DNA of 20,933 nt from UBA5266 sp002411545 (GTDB lineage: Bacteria; Bacteroidota; Bacteroidia; Bacteroidales; WCHB1-69): the NCBI GenBank assembly GCA_028693085.1, contig JAQUWC010000030.1, forward strand, positions 1-20,933, read 5' to 3'. Shown here piece by piece: positions 6,604 to 14,547 of this stretch. A program made the position numbers and the translations under genes. The first letter of the stretch is position 1. Each line of letters starts with the position of its first letter. Under the pieces are notes generated by a model. It was not told where the DNA came from. It worked only from the letters and a program-made list of their open reading frames with translations, and did not search any database.

Positions 6604-7728
6604 ATGCAATTTCGAGATTTAAAAAAACAGTACGAAGTCTTAAAACCTGAGATGGATCAAGCCATGTTGGACGTAGCGGCCTCTTCCGCTTTTATTATGG
6701 GCAAGCCTGTCAAGGAATTAGAAAGTAAACTAGCCGAATACGTAGGCGTAAAACATTGTGTTAGCTGTGCCAATGGAACCGAAGCCTTAACCCTGGCCTT
6801 GAAAGTATGGGACATTAAAGCCGGCGATGCCGTATTTGTCCCCGATTTCACTTTCTTTGCCTCCGCCGAAGTAGTTTCCTTTGAAGGGGCTACCCCTGTT
6901 TTCGTGGACGTAGATCCTCGCACCTTTAACATCGACGTCAAGCACTTGGAACAACAGATAGAAAAGACCTTGCGAGAAGGCAAGCTGACGCCCCGTGTAA
7001 TCATCACCGTCGATTTGTTCGGTCTGCCCGCCGATTATGGGGCGGTAAGAAAAATAGCCGACAAGTATCATTTATATATATTGGAAGACAGCGCACAAGG
7101 TTTCGGTGGCAACATCAAAGGACAGCGGGCTTGCAGTTTCGGCGATATTTCCACCACCTCCTTTTTCCCGGCCAAACCTCTGGGTTGCTATGGCGACGGA
7201 GGAGCTTTGTTTACCGATAAGGATGAATGGGCTATGTTAGCCGATTCCCTCCGAGTGCATGGAAAAGGGACTTTTAAATACGACAACGTACGCATTGGTA
7301 TGAATTCCCGTTTGGATACCTTACAAGCCGCCATACTATTAGTCAAATTTAAAGCTTTTCAGGAATATGAACTGGAAAATGTCAACAAAGCCGCTGCTTG
7401 TTATACCGCTAAATTGCAGGATGTGGTTATTACGCCCTACATTCCCAAAGACTATTATTCCTCCTGGGCTCAATATACCATCATATTGAAAAGTCAAGAA
7501 GAAAGAGATCGTCTGCAAGCTGCTTTAAAAGAGAAGAGTATACCTACCATGATCTATTATCCAACCCCCATGCACGCACAAACCGCCTTTAAGGATTTAG
7601 GATATAAAGAAGGAAATGTCCCTGTAAGTGAAAAACTCTGCCAAACCGTACTTTCTTTGCCCATACACCCTTATCTAACAGTGGAAGAAATAGATACCAT
7701 TTGTATGACAATAAGAGAGAATCTGTAA
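6604..7728 (+). CDS. PLP-dependent sugar aminotransferase, DegT/DnrJ/EryC1/StrS family (WbpE-like)
   Basis: A 374-residue fold-type I aminotransferase that puts an amino group on a nucleotide-activated keto sugar, using glutamate as usual donor. Visible are CANGTEAL (55-62, phosphate-binding start), ILEDSAQGFG (159-168, D162 contacting the pyridine nitrogen), and SFFPAKPLGCYGDGGA (186-201) with the PLP lysine K191. The FFPxKPLGCYGDGGA form and NSRLDTLQAAIL match WbpE/WlbE, which transaminate UDP-3-keto-GlcNAcA; the partner enzymes WbpA, WbpB and WbpD are not in the window, so the substrate is inferred only. Start ATG at 6604 fits the family N-terminus (FRDLKKQYEVLKPEMD). It lies between two heptad-repeat spacers and has a hairpin terminator behind it. 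Confidence 0.92.
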   Translation: MQFRDLKKQYEVLKPEMDQAMLDVAASSAFIMGKPVKELESKLAEYVGVKHCVSCANGTEALTLALKVWDIKAGDAVFVPDFTFFASAEVVSFEGATPVFVDVDPRTFNIDVKHLEQQIEKTLREGKLTPRVIITVDLFGLPADYGAVRKIADKYHLYILEDSAQGFGGNIKGQRACSFGDISTTSFFPAKPLGCYGDGGALFTDKDEWAMLADSLRVHGKGTFKYDNVRIGMNSRLDTLQAAILLVKFKAFQEYELENVNKAAACYTAKLQDVVITPYIPKDYYSSWAQYTIILKSQEERDRLQAALKEKSIPTMIYYPTPMHAQTAFKDLGYKEGNVPVSEKLCQTVLSLPIHPYLTVEEIDTICMTIRENL

Positions 7729-7732
7729 AGAT

Positions 7733-7791
7733 GCAAGTCACAAGTCGCAGGTCTCAAGTTGAAAAAATGACCTGCAACTTGAGACTTTTTC
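7733..7791. repeat. Degenerate 7-bp repeat array, spacer 2 (aminotransferase to GT9)
   Basis: Consecutive heptads GCAAGTC, ACAAGTC, GCAGGTC and TCAAGTT run from 7733 to 7760; the complementary-sense heptads CAACTTG and AGACTTT follow at 7775-7788. The 15-mer at 7777-7791 recurs exactly at 9538-9552 in spacer 3. Confidence 0.75.
7751..7790 (+). terminator. Intrinsic terminator after the sugar aminotransferase
   Basis: A perfect 11-bp stem (7751-7761 with 7775-7785, arms GTCTCAAGTTG and CAACTTGAGAC) with a 13-nt loop is followed by TTTTT at 7786-7790. It begins 22 bp after the stop codon and is built from the two orientations of the heptad repeat. Confidence 0.8.
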
Positions 7792-7832
7792 GGAACAAAA
7801 AAAATGAAAACTCATAACTGACAACGAAAAAC

Positions 7833-9062
7833 ATGCAAGTTTCAACTATGCGCAGCCTCGATCGGTATATAGGAATACCCTTGTGTTTCCTGATGGATAT
7901 CGTATGGGTTATAGCTTCTTTTTTTCGTTCGCATAAGAAGCGGGAACCTGATTTGAGTCGTACGCTCTTTATCGAACTATCGGAGATGGGTAGTGCTGTT
8001 TTGGTTGATCCTGCTATGCGTTATCTCAAAGAAAAACAAGGCAGTGAGTTGTTTTTCGTGATTTTTGCTTCCAATGCCGAGAGTTTGGATATCTTGGACA
8101 CGGTGGCAAGGGAAAATCGTTTCTACCTGCGTATGCATAATTTGCTTGTTTTGGCAATCGATGTAGTGCGTTTCATGCGTTGGTGTCGACGCAAGCAGAT
8201 TACGGCCGTCATCGATTTGGAATTATTCTCCCGTTTTACGGCTTTGCTTACAGTCTTGAGTGGGGCCTCTCATCGTTGCGGTTTTTATGCTCATTTCGAT
8301 GAGGGTTTTTACCGCGGCCATCTCCTCAACTATCCCGTACGCTACAATGCCCATGTACACATTAGCATTAATTTTATGTCCTTAGTACATAGTGCTATGG
8401 GCTATCATAAGAGTCCTTATCCCATCACACCGGTCGAACCGGAGCGGCTCATTCCCGTCCAAGCCCGGATCAGTGCCGAGGAAATAAACGCTTCACAGCA
8501 TGTATTGGATCAACTGTTTCCTGCTTGGAGGGACATGAAAATAGTGCTCTTCAACACCAATGCTTCCGATTTGTTGCCTCAACGTCAATGGATGGAAAAC
8601 TATTTTGTGGAGTTGGCCGGAATATTGTTGCGAGAGCGCGCCGATGTGCTTGTGGTGGCTATAGGTTCCGAGGAAGAACAGAAAGAGGTGCAGGCCATTG
8701 TCGACGAGGTCAACGACAATCGTTGTTGCTCCTTAGCCGGGAAAACCCATCTGCGTCAACTTCTTGCCCTTTATCATCAAGCTACTTGTTTGTTGAGTAA
8801 TGACTCTGGTCCGGCCCAATTCGCCGCTGTAACTCCACTGAAAACCTTTGTTGTTTTCGGACCAGAAACCCCCGATTTGTACCGTCCCTTGGGCCATCAC
8901 ATCGAGACCTTCTACCTGGCTTTACCCTGTTCGCCCTGTGTGAGTGCGAGCAATCACCGTAAAACCAACTGTACGAACCGTCAATGTCTGAGTGGTATTT
9001 ATCCGCAAAAGGTCAGCAAAGCGCTCTTAGATTATTTGCACTCTCTTGATCAAGCTACCTAA
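7833..9062 (+). CDS. Glycosyltransferase family 9 (heptosyltransferase-like) protein
   Basis: A 409-residue GT-B fold transferase of the GT9/WaaC-WaaF type, likely adding a sugar to lipid A-core or another surface glycan at the inner face of the inner membrane. The C-terminal nucleotide-sugar domain has SNDSGPAQFAA (322-332) and VFGPETPDLYRPLG (341-354), the family signature. A cysteine set (C366, C369, C380, C385) follows, as in many GT9 proteins. The N-terminal motif that is usually GDxxxxxP reads LSEMGSAVLVDP (49-60), so the first Asp is lost; this may be a subfamily trait. A hydrophobic stretch at 12-31 suggests membrane association. The start may be the ATG at 7833 or the internal ATG at 7848 (MRSLDRYIG). 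The VanZ-like gene follows after 30 bp. Donor and acceptor are unknown. Confidence 0.87.
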   Translation: MQVSTMRSLDRYIGIPLCFLMDIVWVIASFFRSHKKREPDLSRTLFIELSEMGSAVLVDPAMRYLKEKQGSELFFVIFASNAESLDILDTVARENRFYLRMHNLLVLAIDVVRFMRWCRRKQITAVIDLELFSRFTALLTVLSGASHRCGFYAHFDEGFYRGHLLNYPVRYNAHVHISINFMSLVHSAMGYHKSPYPITPVEPERLIPVQARISAEEINASQHVLDQLFPAWRDMKIVLFNTNASDLLPQRQWMENYFVELAGILLRERADVLVVAIGSEEEQKEVQAIVDEVNDNRCCSLAGKTHLRQLLALYHQATCLLSNDSGPAQFAAVTPLKTFVVFGPETPDLYRPLGHHIETFYLALPCSPCVSASNHRKTNCTNRQCLSGIYPQKVSKALLDYLHSLDQAT

Positions 9063-9092
9063 AACCTTTTCTAATTCACACATTATACCTTT

Positions 9093-9476
9093 ATGATAAC
9101 ACGTAGACTTCTTGGATTCTTTTTATTTGTTCTTTACATTTTGGCGGTGTTTTTGTTTAATATACTTCCCTTGGGGTTTGTTGAAAAAATACAAGAACCT
9201 CTGTGGGGTGAATTTCGTTTGGATTACTTGGCTCATGCCTTGGTGTTTTTGCCGTGGATATTTTTTCACCTCTGCTTCCCAACCATTAAAAAACGACGAT
9301 GGTTTGTGGTCGGATTGATGATGGCCTTGCTGATTGAAGGGATACAATATTATTTACCTTACCGCGGTTTTAATATGTATGATATCATTTTCAATGTAGT
9401 CGGTTTACTCATGGGATACCTCCTTTTTACCGGCTTATATTTTAAACTTCAAACCTATCTGGAGGGGAAGAAATAA
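9093..9476 (+). CDS. VanZ-like integral membrane protein
   Basis: A 127-residue protein with hydrophobic segments at about 7-28, 44-63, 69-87 and 98-117. It carries the VanZ-family pattern: DYLAHALVF (44-52), EGIQYYLPYRGFN (82-94) and D-I-I-F-N-V-V-G-L-L-M-G (97-108). VanZ of enterococci gives low-level teicoplanin resistance, but in Bacteroidota such proteins are common and their role is not established, so no resistance function is claimed. The short 30-bp gap to the upstream glycosyltransferase suggests co-transcription and a role at the cell envelope. Confidence 0.85.
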   Translation: MITRRLLGFFLFVLYILAVFLFNILPLGFVEKIQEPLWGEFRLDYLAHALVFLPWIFFHLCFPTIKKRRWFVVGLMMALLIEGIQYYLPYRGFNMYDIIFNVVGLLMGYLLFTGLYFKLQTYLEGKK

Positions 9477-9482
9477 AAAATA

Positions 9483-9570
9483 AAGTTCGCGACTCGCGGA
9501 TTAAAACTGAGGACTGACTCCTGTTCTGTAACTTGCGACTTGAGACTTTTTCTGAGAACTGAGAACTGAT
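9483..9570. repeat. Degenerate 7-bp repeat array, spacer 3 (vanZ-like to valS)
   Basis: Heptads ACTGAGG/ACTGACT (9506-9519), ACTTGCG/ACTTGAG (9531-9544) and CTGAGAA/CTGAGAA (9552-9565) occur in three blocks. The segment 9538-9552 is identical over 15 bp to 7777-7791. The array ends just before a T-rich stretch and the valS promoter. Confidence 0.75.
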
Positions 9571-9589
9571 TTTATTCGTTTTTTTTTTG

Positions 9590-9597
9590 TACTTTTG
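9590..9597 (+). promoter_or_regulatory. Bacteroidota -7 promoter element for valS
   Basis: The sequence TACTTTTG followed by CA matches TAnnTTTG and is preceded by a run of ten T. It lies 20 bp before the ATG at 9618, implying a very short leader. Confidence 0.6.
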
Positions 9598-9617
9598 CAA
9601 GTTTAAAAATTGTGTAT

Positions 9618-12239
9618 ATGGAAATCTCATCAAGATATAATCCCTCACAGATAGAGGAGAAGTGGTATAGTTATTGGATGGAAAAATCTTATTTTCATTC
9701 CGAGCCGGACGAGCGTAAGCCTTTTACGATTGTCATACCACCGCCCAATGTAACGGGAGTGTTGCATATGGGTCATATTTTAAACAACACCATACAAGAC
9801 ATATTGATACGTCGGGCGCGTATGCAGGGTTATAATGCTTGTTGGGTACCCGGTACCGACCATGCCTCCATAGCTACCGAAGCCAAAGTAGTTCATATGC
9901 TTAAAGAAAAGGGCATCTCCAAAAAAGACATAAGCAGAGAGGAGTTTATGCATTATGCCTGGCAATGGAAAGAAAAGCACGGCGGAATTATCTTGCAACA
10001 GCTCAAACGTTTGGGTATTTCGTGCGATTGGGACAGACTCTCCTTCACTATGGATGAGGCTTTGTCGGAATCGGTAACGGCAGTTTTCGTCGACCTTTAT
10101 CGCAAAGGTTATATTTATCGCGGAATTCGTATGGTGAATTGGGATCCCAAAGCACTGACGGCCGTATCGGATGAAGAGGTCATATACAAAGAAGTACAAT
10201 CCCACTTATACTATTTGCGCTATCGCGTAGAAGGCAGTGAACAAGATTATATCAGCATAGCCACTACCCGTCCCGAGACTCTCTTGGGCGATACGGCGGT
10301 ATGTGTACATCCCGATGACCCACGCTATCAACACTTCCTAGGAAGAAGGGTGATAGTACCCCTGGTGAATCGTTCCGTACCGGTGATTGCCGATACCTAT
10401 GTCGACCGTGATTTCGGAACCGGTGCCTTGAAAATTACACCGGCACACGATATCAACGATTATCAATTGGGAATAAAATATAAATTGGAAAGCATTAATA
10501 TTTTCAACGACGACGGCACGTTGAACGAATTCGCCGGTTTGTTGGTGGGCATGGATAGGTTTGAAGCCCGCAAAGCCATTTTACCCTTGTTGGAAGAAGC
10601 GCAACTGCTGATAAAAGTTGAAAATTACGTCCATAAAGTGGGATATTCCGAACGTACCCAAGAGGTGATAGAACCCAAGCTCTCCCGTCAGTGGTTTTGC
10701 GACATGGCAGCCTTGGCGCGTCCTGCCTTGGAAGTGGTGATGAATGACGAGGTGAGGTTCTTTCCCGATAAATTCAAAAACACCTATGCCCATTGGGTGG
10801 AGAATGTCAAAGACTGGTGTATCAGCCGACAATTGTGGTGGGGACACCGCATTCCGGCCTATTACCTACCCAATCAAGAGGTAGTGGTAGCTGCCAGTCA
10901 AGAAGAAGCCTATCACCTGGCCAGGGAGAGATTTCCGGAATTGGATATTCGCATTTCCGATTTACAACAAGAAGAAGATGTGTTGGACACCTGGTTTTCG
11001 TCCTGGTTGTGGCCCATTACGGTATTCGATGGCATGCGATATCCCGACAACGATGACATACGGTATTACTATCCCACTTCGGTTTTGATAACAGCTCCCG
11101 ATATCATTTTTTTCTGGGTGGCACGCATGATTATGGCAGGCATGGAGTGGAGGGGTGAAATCCCTTTTCGAGATGTGTATTTCACCGGTATGGTGAGGGA
11201 TCATCTGGGACGAAAAATGTCGAAATCACTGGGTAATTCACCCGATCCCATTGCGTTGATGGATACCTATGGTACAGATGGCATACGCATGGGCATGTTG
11301 TTGAGTGCACCTGCCGGCAATGATTTGATGTTTGATGAAAGCCTGTGTGAACAAGGACGTAATTTTAATAATAAGATATGGAATGCGCTGCGTTTGATTA
11401 AAGGTTGGAAAGTAGATGATAAACTGTCCATACCTGCCCATGCTAACATCGCCGTAGAGTGGTTCGATGCTCGTTTTAATCAAGTTCTTGCCGAAATTGA
11501 CGATGCTTTCCAAAAATACCGACTCTCCGATGCCTTGATGAGTGTATATAAATTGATATGGGATGACTTCTGTGCCTGTTTTTTGGAAATCGTAAAACCA
11601 CCCTATCAACAGGCTGTGGATGCTGTAACTTATCAAGCCGCTTGTACAAATTTAGGTCGGCTGATGCAAGTATTGCATCCCTTTATGCCCTTTATCACCG
11701 AGGAAGTATGGCATCTGTTGTACGGAGAGGAGAAGGGCGATATCATTGTGTCGAGTATGCCTCAAGTACTAACCTTCGATGCCTCTATCATCGAGACCTT
11801 TGTCTTCAGCATGGAAGTGGTTGAACAAATCAGAAGAATACGGACAGAGAAAAATATAGCTCAAAAACACAGCTTGGAATTATACCTTAGCCCCCGGCAA
11901 CAGCAGGCGATGTTTGAGGAGGTTGTTATCAAACTCTGTAACCTGTCGAAGATTCAAAGGGTCGACACCAAACCTACGGCCACTCTTTCGTTTATGTTGC
12001 ATACACAGGAGTTTTTTATACCTTTTGGCGAAACGTTAGATGTGGAAGAAGAAAAACGCAAACTACAAGAGGAAATGCAGTATTTAGAAGGCTTTTTGAA
12101 CAAGGTAGAAAAGAAACTTTCGAATCAGGCTTTTGTGGAAAATGCTCCTGAAAAAGTAGTCGAGATAGAACGGAAAAAACAAAACGACGCACGGCAGAAA
12201 CTAAGCCTCTTGCAACAAAAATGGCAAGATTTGGACTAA
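9618..12239 (+). CDS. valS: Valyl-tRNA synthetase
   Basis: An 873-residue class I synthetase that charges tRNA(Val) with valine in the cytoplasm. Signatures in order: PPPNVTGVLHMGH (41-53, containing the HIGH-type motif HMGH), GTDHAS soon after, an editing (CP1) domain with TTRPETLLGDTAV, WFSSWLWPI before the second active-site half, and KMSKS at 533-537. The C-terminal 60 or so residues form a charged coiled coil (EEEKRKLQEEMQYLEG), the tRNA-binding arm typical of ValRS. A GTG at 9612 is in frame two codons upstream, but the ATG at 9618 gives the normal N-terminus (MEISSRYNPSQIEEKWYSYW) and a better distance from the promoter box. Length is typical for the phylum. pabBC follows after 55 bp without a visible terminator, so read-through is likely. 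Confidence 0.97.
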   Translation: MEISSRYNPSQIEEKWYSYWMEKSYFHSEPDERKPFTIVIPPPNVTGVLHMGHILNNTIQDILIRRARMQGYNACWVPGTDHASIATEAKVVHMLKEKGISKKDISREEFMHYAWQWKEKHGGIILQQLKRLGISCDWDRLSFTMDEALSESVTAVFVDLYRKGYIYRGIRMVNWDPKALTAVSDEEVIYKEVQSHLYYLRYRVEGSEQDYISIATTRPETLLGDTAVCVHPDDPRYQHFLGRRVIVPLVNRSVPVIADTYVDRDFGTGALKITPAHDINDYQLGIKYKLESINIFNDDGTLNEFAGLLVGMDRFEARKAILPLLEEAQLLIKVENYVHKVGYSERTQEVIEPKLSRQWFCDMAALARPALEVVMNDEVRFFPDKFKNTYAHWVENVKDWCISRQLWWGHRIPAYYLPNQEVVVAASQEEAYHLARERFPELDIRISDLQQEEDVLDTWFSSWLWPITVFDGMRYPDNDDIRYYYPTSVLITAPDIIFFWVARMIMAGMEWRGEIPFRDVYFTGMVRDHLGRKMSKSLGNSPDPIALMDTYGTDGIRMGMLLSAPAGNDLMFDESLCEQGRNFNNKIWNALRLIKGWKVDDKLSIPAHANIAVEWFDARFNQVLAEIDDAFQKYRLSDALMSVYKLIWDDFCACFLEIVKPPYQQAVDAVTYQAACTNLGRLMQVLHPFMPFITEEVWHLLYGEEKGDIIVSSMPQVLTFDASIIETFVFSMEVVEQIRRIRTEKNIAQKHSLELYLSPRQQQAMFEEVVIKLCNLSKIQRVDTKPTATLSFMLHTQEFFIPFGETLDVEEEKRKLQEEMQYLEGFLNKVEKKLSNQAFVENAPEKVVEIERKKQNDARQKLSLLQQKWQDLD

Positions 12240-12294
12240 AACTGTACATATTAGGATTAGAATCAGTAAACACTGAGATGATAAATAAAACACT

Positions 12295-13968
12295 ATGAAC
12301 AAAGATACCTATCAACTTTTTGGTGGAAAAATGTTTCGACAGCCTTTGTTGCATATACAAGCCCTGAAAAGCATAGAATTAAAAGAGGCTTTTGAAGCGG
12401 TAGAGGGGTATGCCCGTAGGCATTATGTGTTGGGGTATGTGAGTTATCAAGCCAAAGATGTGTTTTTAGGAAAAACATTCGAAAGTGAAACCCCTTTGCT
12501 TTATTTTGAAGTCTTTGATAGGTGCTATGATTATCAAGCTCACCCATTTCGGCAATCATTATGTTTATTTCCACAGCCTCAAGTAGATTATCCCCAATAT
12601 GACAAAGCCATTGCAGCTATAAAAGACGAAATAGCATGCGGTAACACCTACGAACTCAATTATACCTATGCTTGTAAACTCCCTTATAAAGGAGATGTGT
12701 ATGCTCTTTTTGATAGCTTGAGTGCACAACAACAAACACCCTATCAAGCATTGATACAAAATGCTTATGAGGAGGTGCTTTCTTTTTCTCCGGAATTGTT
12801 TTTCAGTTTGGAGGGGAATCGCATACGAACCAAACCCATGAAAGGGACCATCGCACGCAAAACGAATGAAAGAGAAGATTATCGACAGCGGGAGATCCTA
12901 AAGAATGATACTAAGAACCGCGCCGAAAATGTAATGATAGTCGATTTGCTCCGCAACGACCTAAGTAAAATAGCTCAGACCGGCAGTGTTAAAGTAAACA
13001 AATTATTTGAGATAGAGACCTATCAAACATTGCATCAGATGATATCGGAAGTAGAGGCAAGCTTGCACCCGGATGTAAGCCTTTACGATATTTTCCAAGC
13101 GATATTTCCTTGCGGTTCGGTTACCGGTGCACCTAAGATCAAAACTATGGAACTTATTGACAGAATTGAAAAACAGCCACGGGATATATATTGCGGAGCC
13201 ATTGGCTTGCTTTCGCCCGAAGCCTGTGTTTTCAGTGTTCCCATTCGCATCTTACAGCGCAAAAAAGGCGAAAAGGACTTTCGCTATCAAGTAGGAGGGG
13301 CTGTAGTGTGGGATTCCCGTCCGGAAGAAGAATGGGAGGAAACCCGCATTAAAAGTCTTTTTCTTACACGCAACAATCCGGAATTCAGTCTAATAGAAAC
13401 CATAAAAGTAGAAAAGTTTTCTATGCTGTTTTGGGAGGCACACTTGCAACGCATGAAACTATCGGCACATGCATTGGGCTTTTATTTTAATCCCGAATTG
13501 GACAAGCTGCAAGCTACACAAAACGGTATCATGCGTATTGTTTTGGCAAAAGATGGAAATTATACAATTGACTATGCTGCTTTTGAAGAATCAACTTGCG
13601 ATAAGGTTTCTCTCGCTTGCCGGGGGGTGGATAGTACGCATCCCTTGTTATACCATAAAACTACCTATCGTCCCCATTATGAAGAAAGCATGCTGAAGAT
13701 ACGAAGGGGAGAAATCTACGATGAGTTGTATTACAATGAAAAAGACGAACTGACTGAAGGAGCACGTTCGAATATTATATTGAAAATAGAGGGGCAGTAT
13801 GTAACACCTAAAGTAGAAAGCGGTTTGTTGAACGGTATTTACCGACAAAAACTCCTGGAACAAAAATTTTGTGTGGAAAAGACATTGTATGTTTCCGATT
13901 TATATAAGGCGACACACATCTTTTGTGTAAATGCTGTCAGGGGAATAAAAAAAGTAAGATTACTATGA
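12295..13968 (+). CDS. pabB: Fused aminodeoxychorismate synthase component I / aminodeoxychorismate lyase (PabB-PabC)
   Basis: A 557-residue fusion covering two steps to 4-aminobenzoate for folate. The PabB part (about 1-358) is a chorismate-binding domain with TKPMKGTIAR, where K183 replaces the Ala of anthranilate synthases and marks a PabB, and the loop PCGSVTGAPKIKTMELIDR (272-290). The remainder (about 365-557) is a class IV PLP lyase: K455 in HKTTYRP is the Schiff-base lysine, and ELTEGARSNI (485-494) and TPKVESGLLNGIYRQKLL (504-521) are the family signature. Together with PabA it should convert chorismate and glutamine to 4-aminobenzoate plus pyruvate. Its TGA stop overlaps the pabA ATG by 4 bp, a sign of translational coupling. 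It lies 55 bp behind valS and no separate promoter motif was seen. Confidence 0.95.
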   Translation: MNKDTYQLFGGKMFRQPLLHIQALKSIELKEAFEAVEGYARRHYVLGYVSYQAKDVFLGKTFESETPLLYFEVFDRCYDYQAHPFRQSLCLFPQPQVDYPQYDKAIAAIKDEIACGNTYELNYTYACKLPYKGDVYALFDSLSAQQQTPYQALIQNAYEEVLSFSPELFFSLEGNRIRTKPMKGTIARKTNEREDYRQREILKNDTKNRAENVMIVDLLRNDLSKIAQTGSVKVNKLFEIETYQTLHQMISEVEASLHPDVSLYDIFQAIFPCGSVTGAPKIKTMELIDRIEKQPRDIYCGAIGLLSPEACVFSVPIRILQRKKGEKDFRYQVGGAVVWDSRPEEEWEETRIKSLFLTRNNPEFSLIETIKVEKFSMLFWEAHLQRMKLSAHALGFYFNPELDKLQATQNGIMRIVLAKDGNYTIDYAAFEESTCDKVSLACRGVDSTHPLLYHKTTYRPHYEESMLKIRRGEIYDELYYNEKDELTEGARSNIILKIEGQYVTPKVESGLLNGIYRQKLLEQKFCVEKTLYVSDLYKATHIFCVNAVRGIKKVRLL

Positions 13969-14525
13969 TTTTGATTGATAATTACGATTCCTTTACGTAT
14001 AATATCGTTCACTATTTCAAAGAAATGGGAGTTAACCCACGTGTGTTTACCCGCAATGAAATCAATGTAAAAGCATTTGCCGATATAGACTTCGATCGAA
14101 TTGTTCTTTCCCCCGGTCCCGGGCATCCTATAGAGGCGGATTTGTGTTTGGATTTAATACATCGCTATCACCCAACGAAAAAGATACTCGGTATTTGTTT
14201 AGGTCATCAGTGCATAGCTCACGCTTTTGGGGCAAGCATAGGGAAAGATCAATGTCCTACCCATGGCAAGACCTCGGCTGTATATCATACAGGAACTTCT
14301 CTTTTTAAAGGGATACCTCAAGGATTTTCGGCCTGTCGTTATCATTCCTTGATTGTGGATAGGCATACACTTCTTCCTCCCTTGGAAATCATAGCCCAAA
14401 CCCAAACGGGCATAGTGATGGGTATTCAACACCGTTATTATCCGATTTTCGGTTTGCAATTTCATCCTGAGGCCATTTTAACGGAATATGGAAAAGTCTT
14501 GTTGAGAAATTTTTTAGATTTTTAA
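13965..14525 (+). CDS. pabA: Aminodeoxychorismate synthase component II, glutamine amidotransferase (PabA)
   Basis: A 186-residue class I glutamine amidotransferase that supplies ammonia to PabB. The triad is complete: C78 in GICLGHQC, and H167 and E169 in QFHPEA. The N-terminus MILIDNYDSFTYNIVHY is the family standard, so the ATG at 13965 is chosen over an in-frame ATG at 13923 that would add 14 residues inside pabBC. The start overlaps the pabBC stop as ATGA. Family members can also serve anthranilate synthase; the neighbour PabB-PabC argues for folate. The gene converges with the M28 peptidase gene, their stops being only 22 bp apart; no strong terminator was found there. Confidence 0.95.
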   Translation: MILIDNYDSFTYNIVHYFKEMGVNPRVFTRNEINVKAFADIDFDRIVLSPGPGHPIEADLCLDLIHRYHPTKKILGICLGHQCIAHAFGASIGKDQCPTHGKTSAVYHTGTSLFKGIPQGFSACRYHSLIVDRHTLLPPLEIIAQTQTGIVMGIQHRYYPIFGLQFHPEAILTEYGKVLLRNFLDF

Positions 14526-14547
14526 GTCTGGCAGCCAATGGCTATGC

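Noticed and set aside
9093..9476. VanZ-like gene as a glycopeptide-resistance gene
   Set aside because: Only the membrane-domain pattern is shared; no van cluster is present and Gram-negative envelopes exclude these drugs anyway.
6461..9570. Heptad-repeat spacers as CRISPR arrays
   Set aside because: The units are 7 bp, degenerate and contiguous, with no spacers of 30 bp or more and no cas genes.
9612..9617. GTG start for valS two codons upstream of the ATG
   Set aside because: The ATG at 9618 gives the family N-terminus and leaves more room behind the promoter box.
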